Of a stretch of DNA of 45,651 nucleotides, positions 16,900 through 25,900 are shown piece by piece; position 1 is the stretch's first letter; every line of letters starts with the position of its first letter. Position numbers and translations under genes: made by a program. The stretch spans positions 1 to 45,651 of the forward strand of contig CALWLH010000111.1 in the NCBI GenBank assembly GCA_944381475.1. Direction: 5' to 3'. The DNA comes from an uncultured Lachnospiraceae bacterium (GTDB lineage Bacteria > Bacillota > Clostridia > Lachnospirales > Lachnospiraceae). The notes beneath the pieces were generated by a model. The model was given only the letters and a program-made list of their open reading frames with translations, was not told the origin of the DNA and searched no databases.

Positions 16900-17066
16900 A
16901 AGTAGAGGTTGCGCGATTGATGAGTATCCCGTACATATGGGTGTGAGCGGACACAGCGGGAGAAAGGTGAGAGCGCCGAAAGGCAGGATAGCCGCTTGCT
17001 CCTGTTCTTGGGCATATGGTGAATAACCCTATGACTGTCATCCTGTTCAGGATGGAGGGCTGCTTA
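16900..17066 (+). ncRNA. Lysine riboswitch (L box)
   Basis: The stretch carries the conserved L-box core: AGAGGTTGCGC, an AGTA turn, GAAAGGTGAGAGCGCCGAAA, and ACTGTCAT followed by a CATCCTG/CAGGATG hairpin and GGAGGGCTGC. AAGTAG at 16900-16905 can pair with CTGCTT at 17060-17065 as the closing P1 helix. It lies between a strong promoter and a terminator hairpin ahead of dapA, so lysine is expected to stop synthesis of the lysine/diaminopimelate genes by premature termination. The exact edges are approximate. Confidence 0.9.
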
Positions 17067-17098
17067 TTACATGTTTGTTTGAAACAAATTGTTCGTAC

Positions 17099-17125
17099 AG
17101 GCTGGCTCTTTGGTCAGCCTTTTTT
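17099..17125 (+). terminator. Riboswitch-controlled terminator ahead of dapA
   Basis: AGGCTG (17099-17104) pairs with CAGCCT (17115-17120), followed by a run of Ts. It sits 33 bases after the aptamer and 72 bases before dapA. A small hairpin (TTTGTTT/AAACAAA) lies between aptamer and terminator and could take part in the switch. No separate antiterminator was resolved by eye. Confidence 0.8.
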
Positions 17126-17197
17126 CATGAAATCCGGGATGAGGGCGCGCTGTCCGGGCATACCGGAAAATAAAGAACAGCGCAGAAAAGAGGAGCT

Positions 17198-18082
17198 ATG
17201 TCTATATTTAAGGGAGCCGGTGTGGCCATTATCACACCATTTACTTTAGAGGGAGCTGTAGACTACCCTGCATTTGCGAAGATCATTGAGACACAGATTT
17301 CGGGAGGTACGGACGCCATCATCGTATGCGGCACCACTGGAGAAGCATCTACACTGACCCACGACGAGCATATCGACTGCATTCGCTTTTGCGTGGAGCA
17401 GGTAAAGGGCAGGATTCCGGTTATCGCTGGAACAGGAAGCAACTGTACGGAGACCGCCATTTATCTGTCGCAGGAGGCGCAGAAGGCGGGGGTGGACGGC
17501 GTGCTGCTGGTCTCCCCCTACTATAATAAGGCTACGCAGAATGGCCTCTATGCCCATTTCAAGGCAGTGGCGGACAGCATCAGTCTGCCGGTGATCCTCT
17601 ACAATATTCCCGGAAGAACAGGCGTCATGATTCAGCCCTCCACCATTGTCCGTCTGGCGGAGGATGTGGAAAACATCGTTGCTGTGAAGGAGGCCACCGG
17701 GGATATCAGTCAGGCCGCCACACTCATGAGCATGGCAAAGGGAAAGATCGATGTGTACTCCGGCAACGACGACCAGATCGTACCCATTCTTTCCCTGGGA
17801 GGAAGCGGCGTAATCTCCGTGCTGTCCAACGTGGCTCCCGGGTATACCCACGACATCTGCCAGAGCTATTTTGACGGGGATGTGAAGAGGAGCGCCAAGC
17901 TGCAGCTGGACGCCATTCCCCTCATTAAGGCCCTCTTTTCCGAGGTCAACCCCATCCCTGTAAAGGCAGCCATGCATATGCTGGGATACTGCGAGAATAC
18001 TCTGCGTATGCCCCTGACCCCCATGGAGGAGGCCCACGAGGCGGTGCTAAAGGCGGAGATGGAAAAAATGGGCTTACTGTGA
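17198..18082 (+). CDS. dapA: 4-hydroxy-tetrahydrodipicolinate synthase
   Basis: This 294-residue barrel enzyme condenses pyruvate and aspartate semialdehyde, the first committed step to diaminopimelate and lysine. GTTGEASTLT, the active-site tyrosine in LYNIPGRTGV and the Schiff-base lysine in VAVKEATGD are all present. The start is set by GAGGAG before the ATG. It lies directly behind the lysine riboswitch and 15 bases before dapB. Confidence 0.97.
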   Translation: MSIFKGAGVAIITPFTLEGAVDYPAFAKIIETQISGGTDAIIVCGTTGEASTLTHDEHIDCIRFCVEQVKGRIPVIAGTGSNCTETAIYLSQEAQKAGVDGVLLVSPYYNKATQNGLYAHFKAVADSISLPVILYNIPGRTGVMIQPSTIVRLAEDVENIVAVKEATGDISQAATLMSMAKGKIDVYSGNDDQIVPILSLGGSGVISVLSNVAPGYTHDICQSYFDGDVKRSAKLQLDAIPLIKALFSEVNPIPVKAAMHMLGYCENTLRMPLTPMEEAHEAVLKAEMEKMGLL

Positions 18083-18097
18083 CAGGAGGAACTTCAG

Positions 18098-18856
18098 ATG
18101 ATCAATGTATTGATATTTGGCTGCTGTGGAAAGATGGGCCATGTGGTGGCGGATATGATTGCAGAAAAGGAGGGAATGCAGGTCTGCGCCGGCGTGGATG
18201 TGGCAAATGATCAAACCTGCGGCTTTCCTGTATATGAGAAGCTTCAGGATGTAAAGGAACAGGTGGATGTGATCATCGACTTTTCCTCTGCGAAGGCGGT
18301 GGATCTGCTGCTGGATTACTGCGAGAGCACTGGAACCCCGGTGGTTTTGTGTTCCACAGGCCTAAGCCCGGAGCAGACGGCCCGGGTGCAGGAGGTATCC
18401 AGGAGGGCGGCGGTGTTAAAATCCGCCAACATGTCCTTGGGAATCAATCTGCTGATGAAGGTCCTGGGGGAGATTTCTCCCCTGCTTACAGAGGCGGGCT
18501 TTGATGTGGAGATCGTGGAACGCCATCACAATTTAAAGGTGGATGCCCCCAGCGGCACGGCCCTTGCCCTGGCGGATTCTGTGAACGCAGCCTGCGGCCA
18601 GCAATTTGAGTACATCTATGACCGCTCGGACAGACGCCGGAAGAGGGACAAGAAGGAGCTGGGCATCAGCGCCGTCAGGGGGGGCACCATCGTGGGAGAC
18701 CACGATGTGATCTTTGCAGGCTATGACGAGGTCATCACCCTCAGCCACAGAGCCTACTCCAAAGGGCTCTTTGCCAGAGGGGCGGTTTCCGCAGCTGAAT
18801 TTCTGGCGGGAAAAAAACCGGGCATGTATGATATGAGTGATGTAATCAAGCTTTAA
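18098..18856 (+). CDS. dapB: 4-hydroxy-tetrahydrodipicolinate reductase
   Basis: This 252-residue enzyme reduces the DapA product with NAD(P)H. It has a nucleotide-binding start (IFGCCGKMGHVV), the catalytic ERHHNLKVDAPSGTA, and GTIVGDHDV. AGGAGG precedes the ATG. It forms a riboswitch-controlled pair with dapA; the next gene follows after only 5 bases, so lysine control may extend to the two glycan genes behind it. Confidence 0.97.
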   Translation: MINVLIFGCCGKMGHVVADMIAEKEGMQVCAGVDVANDQTCGFPVYEKLQDVKEQVDVIIDFSSAKAVDLLLDYCESTGTPVVLCSTGLSPEQTARVQEVSRRAAVLKSANMSLGINLLMKVLGEISPLLTEAGFDVEIVERHHNLKVDAPSGTALALADSVNAACGQQFEYIYDRSDRRRKRDKKELGISAVRGGTIVGDHDVIFAGYDEVITLSHRAYSKGLFARGAVSAAEFLAGKKPGMYDMSDVIKL

Positions 18857-18861
18857 ATAAG

Positions 18862-19581
18862 ATGGATAAATTATTTTTGATTATGCCTGCCTACAATGAG
18901 CAGGACAATATTAAACGGACTGTAAAAGAGTGGTATCCGGTGGTGCAGAAGACCGGGCCGGATTCCCGGCTGGTAGTGGTCAATGACGGCAGCAGGGATG
19001 CTACGGGGGATATTTTAAGGGAGCTGGGGGAACAATACCCCCAGCTTATTCCGATTTCAAAGGAAAATGAGGGACATGGGGCGGCGCTTCTGTATGGCTA
19101 CCAGTTCGCCATACAGAGGGGCGCCGACTTTATTTTTCAGACTGATTCGGACGGACAGACCCTGCCGGAGGAGTTCTGGCCTCTGTGGGGAGAGCGGCAA
19201 AAATGCGGTTTGCTGATTGGCGACAGAACCCACAGGCAGGACGGATTTTTTAGAATAATTGTGACCGGCGTGTTAAGACTTCTCCTCCTTGCTATATTCG
19301 GCGTCTGGGTCAAGGATCCCAACACCCCTTTCAGACTGATGCGGGCGGAGGAATTGAAGGAGATGCTTTACCTGATTCCGCCAAAATACGGCCTGTCAAA
19401 TGTGATCATTAGCGTGCTGTACACAAAGAAGGGGGAGGCCATCTATTTTCCCATCACCTTCAGGCCCAGGCAGGCAGGCACAAATTCCATCAACCTGAAA
19501 AAGATTTTTGGTATTGGCGGGCGGTCCCTGAGGGATTTCGTGAAAATTAAGCGCTCGATGCGGAATGTGGAGTGGAGATGA
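18862..19581 (+). CDS. Family 2 glycosyltransferase (polyprenyl-phosphate mannosyltransferase-like)
   Basis: This 239-residue GT-A enzyme has LIMPAYNEQDNI, VVVNDGSRD and the metal site TDSDGQT, and a short hydrophobic stretch near residues 133-150 but no C-terminal membrane pair. It resembles dolichol/polyprenyl-phosphate hexose synthases, which make a lipid-linked sugar donor. Its stop overlaps the ATG of a large 'YYY' membrane protein, a likely partner. The ribosome site before its ATG is weak, and with a 5-base gap to dapB it may depend on coupling. Confidence 0.85.
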   Translation: MDKLFLIMPAYNEQDNIKRTVKEWYPVVQKTGPDSRLVVVNDGSRDATGDILRELGEQYPQLIPISKENEGHGAALLYGYQFAIQRGADFIFQTDSDGQTLPEEFWPLWGERQKCGLLIGDRTHRQDGFFRIIVTGVLRLLLLAIFGVWVKDPNTPFRLMRAEELKEMLYLIPPKYGLSNVIISVLYTKKGEAIYFPITFRPRQAGTNSINLKKIFGIGGRSLRDFVKIKRSMRNVEWR

Positions 19582-21866
19582 ACGCAGTAAACAAAAAAAC
19601 AGCTTTCTATATATTGATATTTGCCATGATTATGGCAGCCTCCTTTTTCCTGCTGGGAGCGGAGGATGCTCTTCTGTTGTGGAGATGGTGGGGGATGTGT
19701 CTTTTCATGGGCCTTGGAACCCTGCCCATTTCAGGCTTTCTTCTGGCTCCTCTGGGGGATGGAGGGTATTTTGCCTCGAAAATCTTAAGTATTGCCCTCT
19801 GCGGAGTGATCACATGGCTTTTATGCTGCGCAGGTATGCCCTTTACAGGGATTATATGCGGCGTTGTTTCCCTGGCTGTATCTGCGGTTTGTTGGGGAAC
19901 AGTCTTTGTTGTAAAAAGGAGAAAAAAAGCCCCCCTCTTCCAGACTGTCCGGCAGGAGTCTGGATACAGAGAGGCAAGGAGTAACCTTCCCCTGGAGCTG
20001 TGGGTCAAGGAGGAGCTGCTCTTTGCCCTTCTTTTTGTGCTGTGGCTGTATCTGATCGGCTTTCGTCCCGCTGCCTATGGCACGGAGAAGCTGATGGATT
20101 ATGGGTTCATGGCCAGTATGATGAGAAGCGATCGCCTGCCTGTCACCGACATGTGGTACTCGGACGGCTATATCAACTATTACTATGGCGGTCAGTACTA
20201 TGTGGTATTTATGGCAAAGCTTTTCTCTACGAGGCTGGAACATGCATATAACCTGTTCAGGGCATTTCTGCCCGCGGCGGTCTTTGTCATGGGCTTTACC
20301 CTGGTTTTTACCATGCTTCAGAGGACTGTGAACGGACTGAAAGGCGCGGCAAAAAAAGCGGCCCTGTACGGCGGCGGCCTGCTGGCGGGAGCGGCTCTCA
20401 CATTTGCCGGAAACGGTCACTACATCATATTCGCGAAGCTTGTGCCTATGCTCCAGGAGCTGCTGGGGCTGGAGGCGGAAAGCTACTGGTTTTCGGACTC
20501 TACACGGTATATCGGCTATGTTCCGGAAACCCAGGACAAAACCATCCACGAGTACCCCAGCTATTCTTTTTTGCTGGGGGATCTCCATGCCCATGTGATC
20601 AATCTGATGCTTGTGCTTTTGTTTATCTCCCTCTTGCTGGCCTGGTATCTGAAAAATGACAGGATAATGAAGGAAAACGGGGAAGCCAGGCTATCAAAAA
20701 AGATGGCCGGGACAAATATATCCCGGGGCAAAGCTTTTTTCTGGGTTCGGGACATATGTCAGCCTGAGATTATCGCCCTAAGCCTGCTGGCGGGTATTTT
20801 CAGATGGACGAATTTCTGGGACTTTGCCATATACTTTGGAGCAGCAGGACTGGTGATTCTGGCAGTCAACGTCAGAAAATACGCGGGAGCACCCGGAAGA
20901 ATGTTTCTGGTGACGGCAGCCCAGGCGGTTCTGGCCCTGGCTGTATCCTATGCGGTGGTTCTGCCCTTTACTCTGGGCTTTGACAGCATGTTTGAAGGCT
21001 TTGCCATGGCAAAAAATCACAGCCGCCTTTACCAACTGGTGATTCTGTGGGGCATCCCCGCCTCCACGGTTCTGGTTTACGGCTTTTGCGTGAGAAAAAA
21101 AGCCCTGGAGGAGCGGTTTTTCCTGATTATGAGCCTGTATGCCGTTTTGCTGGTTATTCTTCCGGAGGTCATCTATGTCCGGGATATCTACGAGCAGGGC
21201 TACGCGCGGGCCAATACCATGTTTAAATTTACCTATCAGGCCTATGTCCTTTTCGCCCTGATGATGAGCTATGCCCTGATTCAGATGGTGACCTGCGAAA
21301 GGGCCAGAAGAGGGATGCGCCGCTTCGGCTGGGTGATGCTGGCGCTTCTTTTCTGGACCATGGGCTATTTTCCTACGTCTGTGAAGCTGTGGTTGGGGGA
21401 TGTGACAAATACACAGAACTATCAGGGAAGCGACGCCACTGCCTTTATAGAAACAGATTTTCCTCAGGATGCGGAGGCCATCCGGTGGCTGATGGAGCAT
21501 GTGGAGGGAAGCCCGGTGGTTTTACAGGCGGATGGGGACAGCTATTCTGACGCAGACCTGGTATCGGCAGTCACTGGTCTTCCCACAGTCCTGGGCTGGT
21601 ATACCCATGAATGGCTTTGGAGAAACGACACGGAGGATCTGAACCGGAGAGCGGCGGATATCAGGGGCATTTACACCTCAACGGATCCGGAGGAGGTTCA
21701 GAGGCTGATTGAAAAATATCAGATTTCCTACATCTATGTGGGCAGCAATGAATATGAAAAATACGGAGCAGTCAGCACGGAACTGTTCGCGCAGCTGGGA
21801 ACCCTGGTTTTTCAGGGGGAAGGTTTGGAGACAGGTTCCGGATCCAGTATCTATAAGATGGACTAA
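19578..21866 (+). CDS. DUF2298 'YYY' polytopic membrane protein
   Basis: This 762-residue protein has about 14 or more hydrophobic segments and the signature of the Chlor_Arch_YYY/DUF2298 family: MDYGFMASMMRSDRLPVTD, WYSDGYINYYYGGQY, LGDLHAHV and, late in the protein, ARANTMFKFTYQAY. The family is thought to be GT-C-like membrane glycosyltransferases using lipid-linked sugars, though its function is not established. I start it at the ATG at 19578 (GGAG 5 bases upstream), which overlaps the stop of the preceding GT2 gene as ATGA; a GTG two codons earlier is less likely. The pairing with a polyprenyl-phosphate sugar synthase supports a donor-acceptor arrangement. Confidence 0.85.
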   Translation: MNAVNKKTAFYILIFAMIMAASFFLLGAEDALLLWRWWGMCLFMGLGTLPISGFLLAPLGDGGYFASKILSIALCGVITWLLCCAGMPFTGIICGVVSLAVSAVCWGTVFVVKRRKKAPLFQTVRQESGYREARSNLPLELWVKEELLFALLFVLWLYLIGFRPAAYGTEKLMDYGFMASMMRSDRLPVTDMWYSDGYINYYYGGQYYVVFMAKLFSTRLEHAYNLFRAFLPAAVFVMGFTLVFTMLQRTVNGLKGAAKKAALYGGGLLAGAALTFAGNGHYIIFAKLVPMLQELLGLEAESYWFSDSTRYIGYVPETQDKTIHEYPSYSFLLGDLHAHVINLMLVLLFISLLLAWYLKNDRIMKENGEARLSKKMAGTNISRGKAFFWVRDICQPEIIALSLLAGIFRWTNFWDFAIYFGAAGLVILAVNVRKYAGAPGRMFLVTAAQAVLALAVSYAVVLPFTLGFDSMFEGFAMAKNHSRLYQLVILWGIPASTVLVYGFCVRKKALEERFFLIMSLYAVLLVILPEVIYVRDIYEQGYARANTMFKFTYQAYVLFALMMSYALIQMVTCERARRGMRRFGWVMLALLFWTMGYFPTSVKLWLGDVTNTQNYQGSDATAFIETDFPQDAEAIRWLMEHVEGSPVVLQADGDSYSDADLVSAVTGLPTVLGWYTHEWLWRNDTEDLNRRAADIRGIYTSTDPEEVQRLIEKYQISYIYVGSNEYEKYGAVSTELFAQLGTLVFQGEGLETGSGSSIYKMD

Positions 21867-21971
21867 AAGGGCCGCCCTTATCATTAAAAAAGAAGGGCTG
21901 CAAACTATGAAAAAAGGGTTTAAAAAGTATGAAGAATTCATGAAAAAGCAAGGCGGGCATATTGAAAATAC

Positions 21972-22000
21972 TTGCAAAAGAGGGTGGCGTGAGGTATAAT
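21972..22000 (+). promoter_or_regulatory. Consensus promoter of the pilus locus
   Basis: TTGCAA (21972-21977) and a perfect TATAAT (21995-22000) are 17 bases apart. No equally good promoter was seen inside the following 10 kb, so it may drive the whole pilus operon. No regulator gene is encoded next to it. Confidence 0.85.
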
Positions 22001-22039
22001 AATTTCTAACAAAAACGTGGAAGGATTTGTTGTTACGGA

Positions 22040-22351
22040 ATGAAAAATGACGTGCTTCGCAGGCTCAGCAGGACAGAATTGCTGACCATGCTCCGGGATC
22101 AGGAGCTGGAAATATCTGAGCTGAAGGCGGAAAACCGGAGGCTGAAAAAGCAGCTGGAGGATCGCAGAATTAAAATTGAGGAATCCGGTTCTATCGCGGA
22201 AGCATCGTTGAAGCTGACTTCCATTTTTGTGGAAGCGCAAAAGGCGATTGATCTTTACCGGGCAAACTGCCTGGTGGAGAGCGCGTCATCTGCCGGATCT
22301 GCGGATGGAGGAACAGAACGTGAAGAAGACCGCATCCAGGAAGAAGTCTGA
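22040..22351 (+). CDS. Small coiled-coil protein at the head of the pilus locus
   Basis: This 103-residue cytoplasmic protein has no signal sequence. Residues about 8-70 are a strongly charged Leu/Glu/Lys/Arg heptad region (LRDQELEISELKAENRRLKK), and the tail is acidic and Ser/Ala-rich. It is the first gene after the pilus promoter and its end overlaps the signal peptidase start by about 30 bases, so the two are coupled. I do not recognise a characterised family. The ribosome site (AAGGAT) is rather far from the ATG. Confidence 0.7.
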   Translation: MKNDVLRRLSRTELLTMLRDQELEISELKAENRRLKKQLEDRRIKIEESGSIAEASLKLTSIFVEAQKAIDLYRANCLVESASSAGSADGGTEREEDRIQEEV

Positions 22352-22934
22352 AGATAACCAGCACTCTAAGCTGAAAAGACCTTCCGTGGAAGAATTAAAT
22401 CAGGAGCTGAACAGACGGAACAACCGCAAAAGATATATGACGGCCCTAAAGGGCACCATCTATTCCCTGATTGTGGTTGCTGCCATATCCCTGGTGCTGG
22501 TCAGTACCGTCATCTGTGTCATGAGAGTATACGGCACCAGCATGGAGCCCACCCTCAGCCAGAAGCAGATTCTCATCGGACTTCGCTCCGGCAGCTATAA
22601 GCAGGGCGACATTATCGCCTTTTACAATAATAACAATGTCCTGCTGAAGCGTGTGATCGCTACAGCAGGGGACACGGTAAATATTGATTCCGAGGGAAAC
22701 GTCTATGTGAATGACCTTTTACTGGAGGAGCCCTATCTGACAGAAAAAAGCTACGGAATTTGTGACATCACCTTTCCGGTAACGGTGGGAGAAGGTCAGG
22801 TGTTTGTCCTGGGGGACAACCGTGCCACGGCCCTTGACAGCCGTGCCAGCGTCATTGGAAATGTCAGTACGGAAAACATCATTTGCAGAGTATTCCTTCG
22901 GATTTGGCCCTTCAGTGAATGGTTCATTTTGTAA
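22320..22934 (+). CDS. lepB: Type I signal peptidase of the pilus locus
   Basis: This 204-residue single-pass protein has a basic cytoplasmic N-terminus and one membrane helix near residues 43-66. Catalytic S74 lies in YGTSMEPTL, catalytic K110 in LLKRVIATAGD, and VLGDNRATALDSR is the box E region. It should cleave signal peptides of secreted proteins; in pilus loci such dedicated peptidases help pilin processing or assembly. I prefer the GTG at 22320 because GGAGG lies at good spacing; the ATG at 22305 in the same frame is an alternative. It overlaps the coiled-coil gene and precedes the adhesin gene by 16 bases. Confidence 0.9.
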   Translation: MKKTASRKKSEDNQHSKLKRPSVEELNQELNRRNNRKRYMTALKGTIYSLIVVAAISLVLVSTVICVMRVYGTSMEPTLSQKQILIGLRSGSYKQGDIIAFYNNNNVLLKRVIATAGDTVNIDSEGNVYVNDLLLEEPYLTEKSYGICDITFPVTVGEGQVFVLGDNRATALDSRASVIGNVSTENIICRVFLRIWPFSEWFIL

Positions 22935-22950
22935 AGGAAGGATTGGCGTT

Positions 22951-25900
22951 ATGAAGCAGGCGAGGAGAAAACGGGAAAAGGAAAACACAGTAAAAAGGAA
23001 TAATCAACAGCGGGGACATATTGCAAGATGGCTTGTGGAAAAGCCTTTCCTGTACATATGTGCTCTTTTTGTCGTGGCCGCGGTGGTTTGGAGCACCATG
23101 ACGCCGGCGGTGACGGATAGCGGGGGAGTAGATGAGGGCGGAATAACTTATCCCTATGAAGGTGTTCCAGACAATGCATATCTATTTAAGCCGGATATTG
23201 TGGATGTAAGTGCAACACAGCAGGATGAGGGGCCTGACGGTGAGGGACAGATATCGGTAGATTTTAATTTAGCCTATACTATTACTAAAGCTACCTTAGA
23301 GAACGGAAATTATATCTATTATAATTTGAATTCAGACCGTGTAGATGAGAGTGGCGCTACAATTGTGATTCCGGAGGGAGGTCTTCCGGCTGGCAATTTC
23401 CTTGGTGATGTGATGCTTGCAGATCAAAAGGTAGGTACGTACAGGATCGAGGATGATGGAACGATAATTATCCGTTTTACTGATGAGTTTAGAGAAGAGG
23501 TATTATCTTCAACAGCCGAAGAAGGAAGAAGAGCTGTGATACATTTCTCTGCCGATGTGAAAGGCTCTGATGACAACACCTCTGATGATATTGAACTCGA
23601 TTTCGGCGGAAACGACAGTGCAGATTCTACCGTCGAGATTACTGGATTTCTTTATTCCAATGTATCGATAGAAAAACAGGTATCTTCTACTTTAAATGAA
23701 AATGGAAAGCTTGCGTGGAGCTTGACAGTCAGTAACCCCGATTGTGCAAATTTAGAGGGACTGATTATTTCCGATACAATGTTTAAAGAAGCTGAAAATA
23801 TATCCTGCTCCGCGCCAGGAGATGTATCTGAGACAGATGATGGAGAAAAAGTTTTTATACTGGGCAGTACCACAGCTGAAACTGTGACGATTACTTACAC
23901 TACAGATCCGGGTAATGATTATAATCTGATTTTGAATGGGGGTTGGGTGAACAACGAAGCCGTTATTAAAAATCAGAATAACAGGGAGTTGGATGAAGCC
24001 AATACAGGTACAAATCAGCCCTCAATGATTTCAGGAGAAAAATCGGGATCAGTCGAATATGGGAGTGATACGGATACAATTACCTGGACTATTACAATTG
24101 ATAATCCCTATGGATTGGATCTGAATGGATATTATGTTGAAGATTCTGGCTTTGCCAGCAGCATTCAGATTACTGATGGTGAGAATGTTATTCCAACAGA
24201 AAAATATACATTTGAGAATAATAAGCTGACCTTCAAAGAGGCGGTCACATATGAAAAAATAGTTATAACCTATACCTCAGTTGTTGATAAGGCCACAGCC
24301 ACCAATGAAGATTATAAGAATGAAGCTCGGCTGTATGCACCGAATGGAAATGACAATAAATATATGTCTGAGGAGGTTTTGCGGCAAGCAATCTCTGTCG
24401 ATAAGAATGGTTATTCTGTCAATGGCAATAATCAGATTAATTGGACCATCACTATTGAGGACAGAATAGAGGATGAAACGAGTTTTGCCGATTTGCTGAT
24501 CACCGATGATGTCCTATTTAGCATTATCAATGGGCAGAACATGACAGATGAGCAGATCAAGGCACAATTTAATTTTGTCGATGGAACTAATAGTGCTATG
24601 AGTATTCCGTATGATGTTGTTAGAGACAGCAACGGAAATGTTATTGGCATACAGGTAGATGAAAATTTTGATCCAGCGACACTTGGTAAAGATTGGCAGG
24701 GCTACGTAAAGATTTCTTTGTCCTATAGCACGGATGCGGATCTCGGCTCGGAATATACTGAGCAAATAACTAATGGGGTATCCACAACAAATAAAATCAG
24801 TGCAAGCGCTAACGATGGCGCGATTGATGTATCAGATGAGGCGACTGTAACATATCAGTATCGCAAGAATATCAATAAAGCATATGGCACACCGGAGCTG
24901 TCTGAGGATGGAAAGACGTTGACTATTCCATGGACTGTTGTGGTTGAAGGAGAGTTTGGCTATTTTGAGAATATTCAATTAATCGATACCATGTCCGCGA
25001 CTGTAAACGATCGTACCGTAACCCATTCATTTAGTGAGATTACCCAAATTAGTGTTCAATATTTGAATAGTACAACAAATACTGTTACAGAAATGCAGTT
25101 GAATAATGAACAATATTCGGTTGCCGTTGACGAAGATGGGAAAGTTACAATTAAATTAAATGAAGCCGTTCTAGGTGAGGATATCGTATCAAAAATTAAT
25201 AAAATGACAGTTGAATATAAAACTGTTGTGACTTTGGATGATACCATAACCCTTGCCGAAGATGATATTATTCATTTCAGTAACAAAGCTGAAATTCCTA
25301 CTTTGGATATTAATACAGAGAATGGTGGCGACTTTACCTATATTGCTGAAGAAAATCGCATAAATAAGATATCTTTGGATAAGGATGGAGATGGTATTAT
25401 CGACTTGGGAGGTGTGCCCACTGCGACTATAGAAATTGATGGAGAACCTACGGTGTGTTACTTATTTAAATGGCAGGTAACACTAAATGAAAATGATGGC
25501 TATGATGCTTCGACGGGCGAGCTTACACTCACAGATACTCTTCCGGAGGGCTTTTATCTTCTGGAGAATGGTGCAGGGGCTAATCGAGTATACATAGATA
25601 TTCATTATGATGGTGGAAACAAAGAAGAATGCATTTTGTCTGCAACACAAAGTGCATCATCTTGGGCAGGCTATTATTCATTGGAAACAACAGCAAATGA
25701 TGGTCAGATTGTAAAATTCCATATTAACGAATATGCGTATGCATCAGGGCGTATGAGCTATTTGTATTATACAACATATGCGCCTAAGGATGTTCTTGAC
25801 GCAAAGATATCGGAAGCAGAGTCCACAGGAACGGGTTATAGCATTGTTAACGAGATTTCTGATGGAACATATAGCAAGAGTGAAACTGTGGAGCCTAGAC

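Noticed and set aside
17016-17249. Open frame of 77 codons over the end of the lysine riboswitch
   Set aside because: It crosses the aptamer end and terminator and overlaps dapA in another frame; the RNA structure explains the sequence.
22227-22319. Longer N-terminus for the signal peptidase inside the coiled-coil gene
   Set aside because: The extra residues are not signal-peptidase-like, and GGAGG directs translation to the GTG at 22320.
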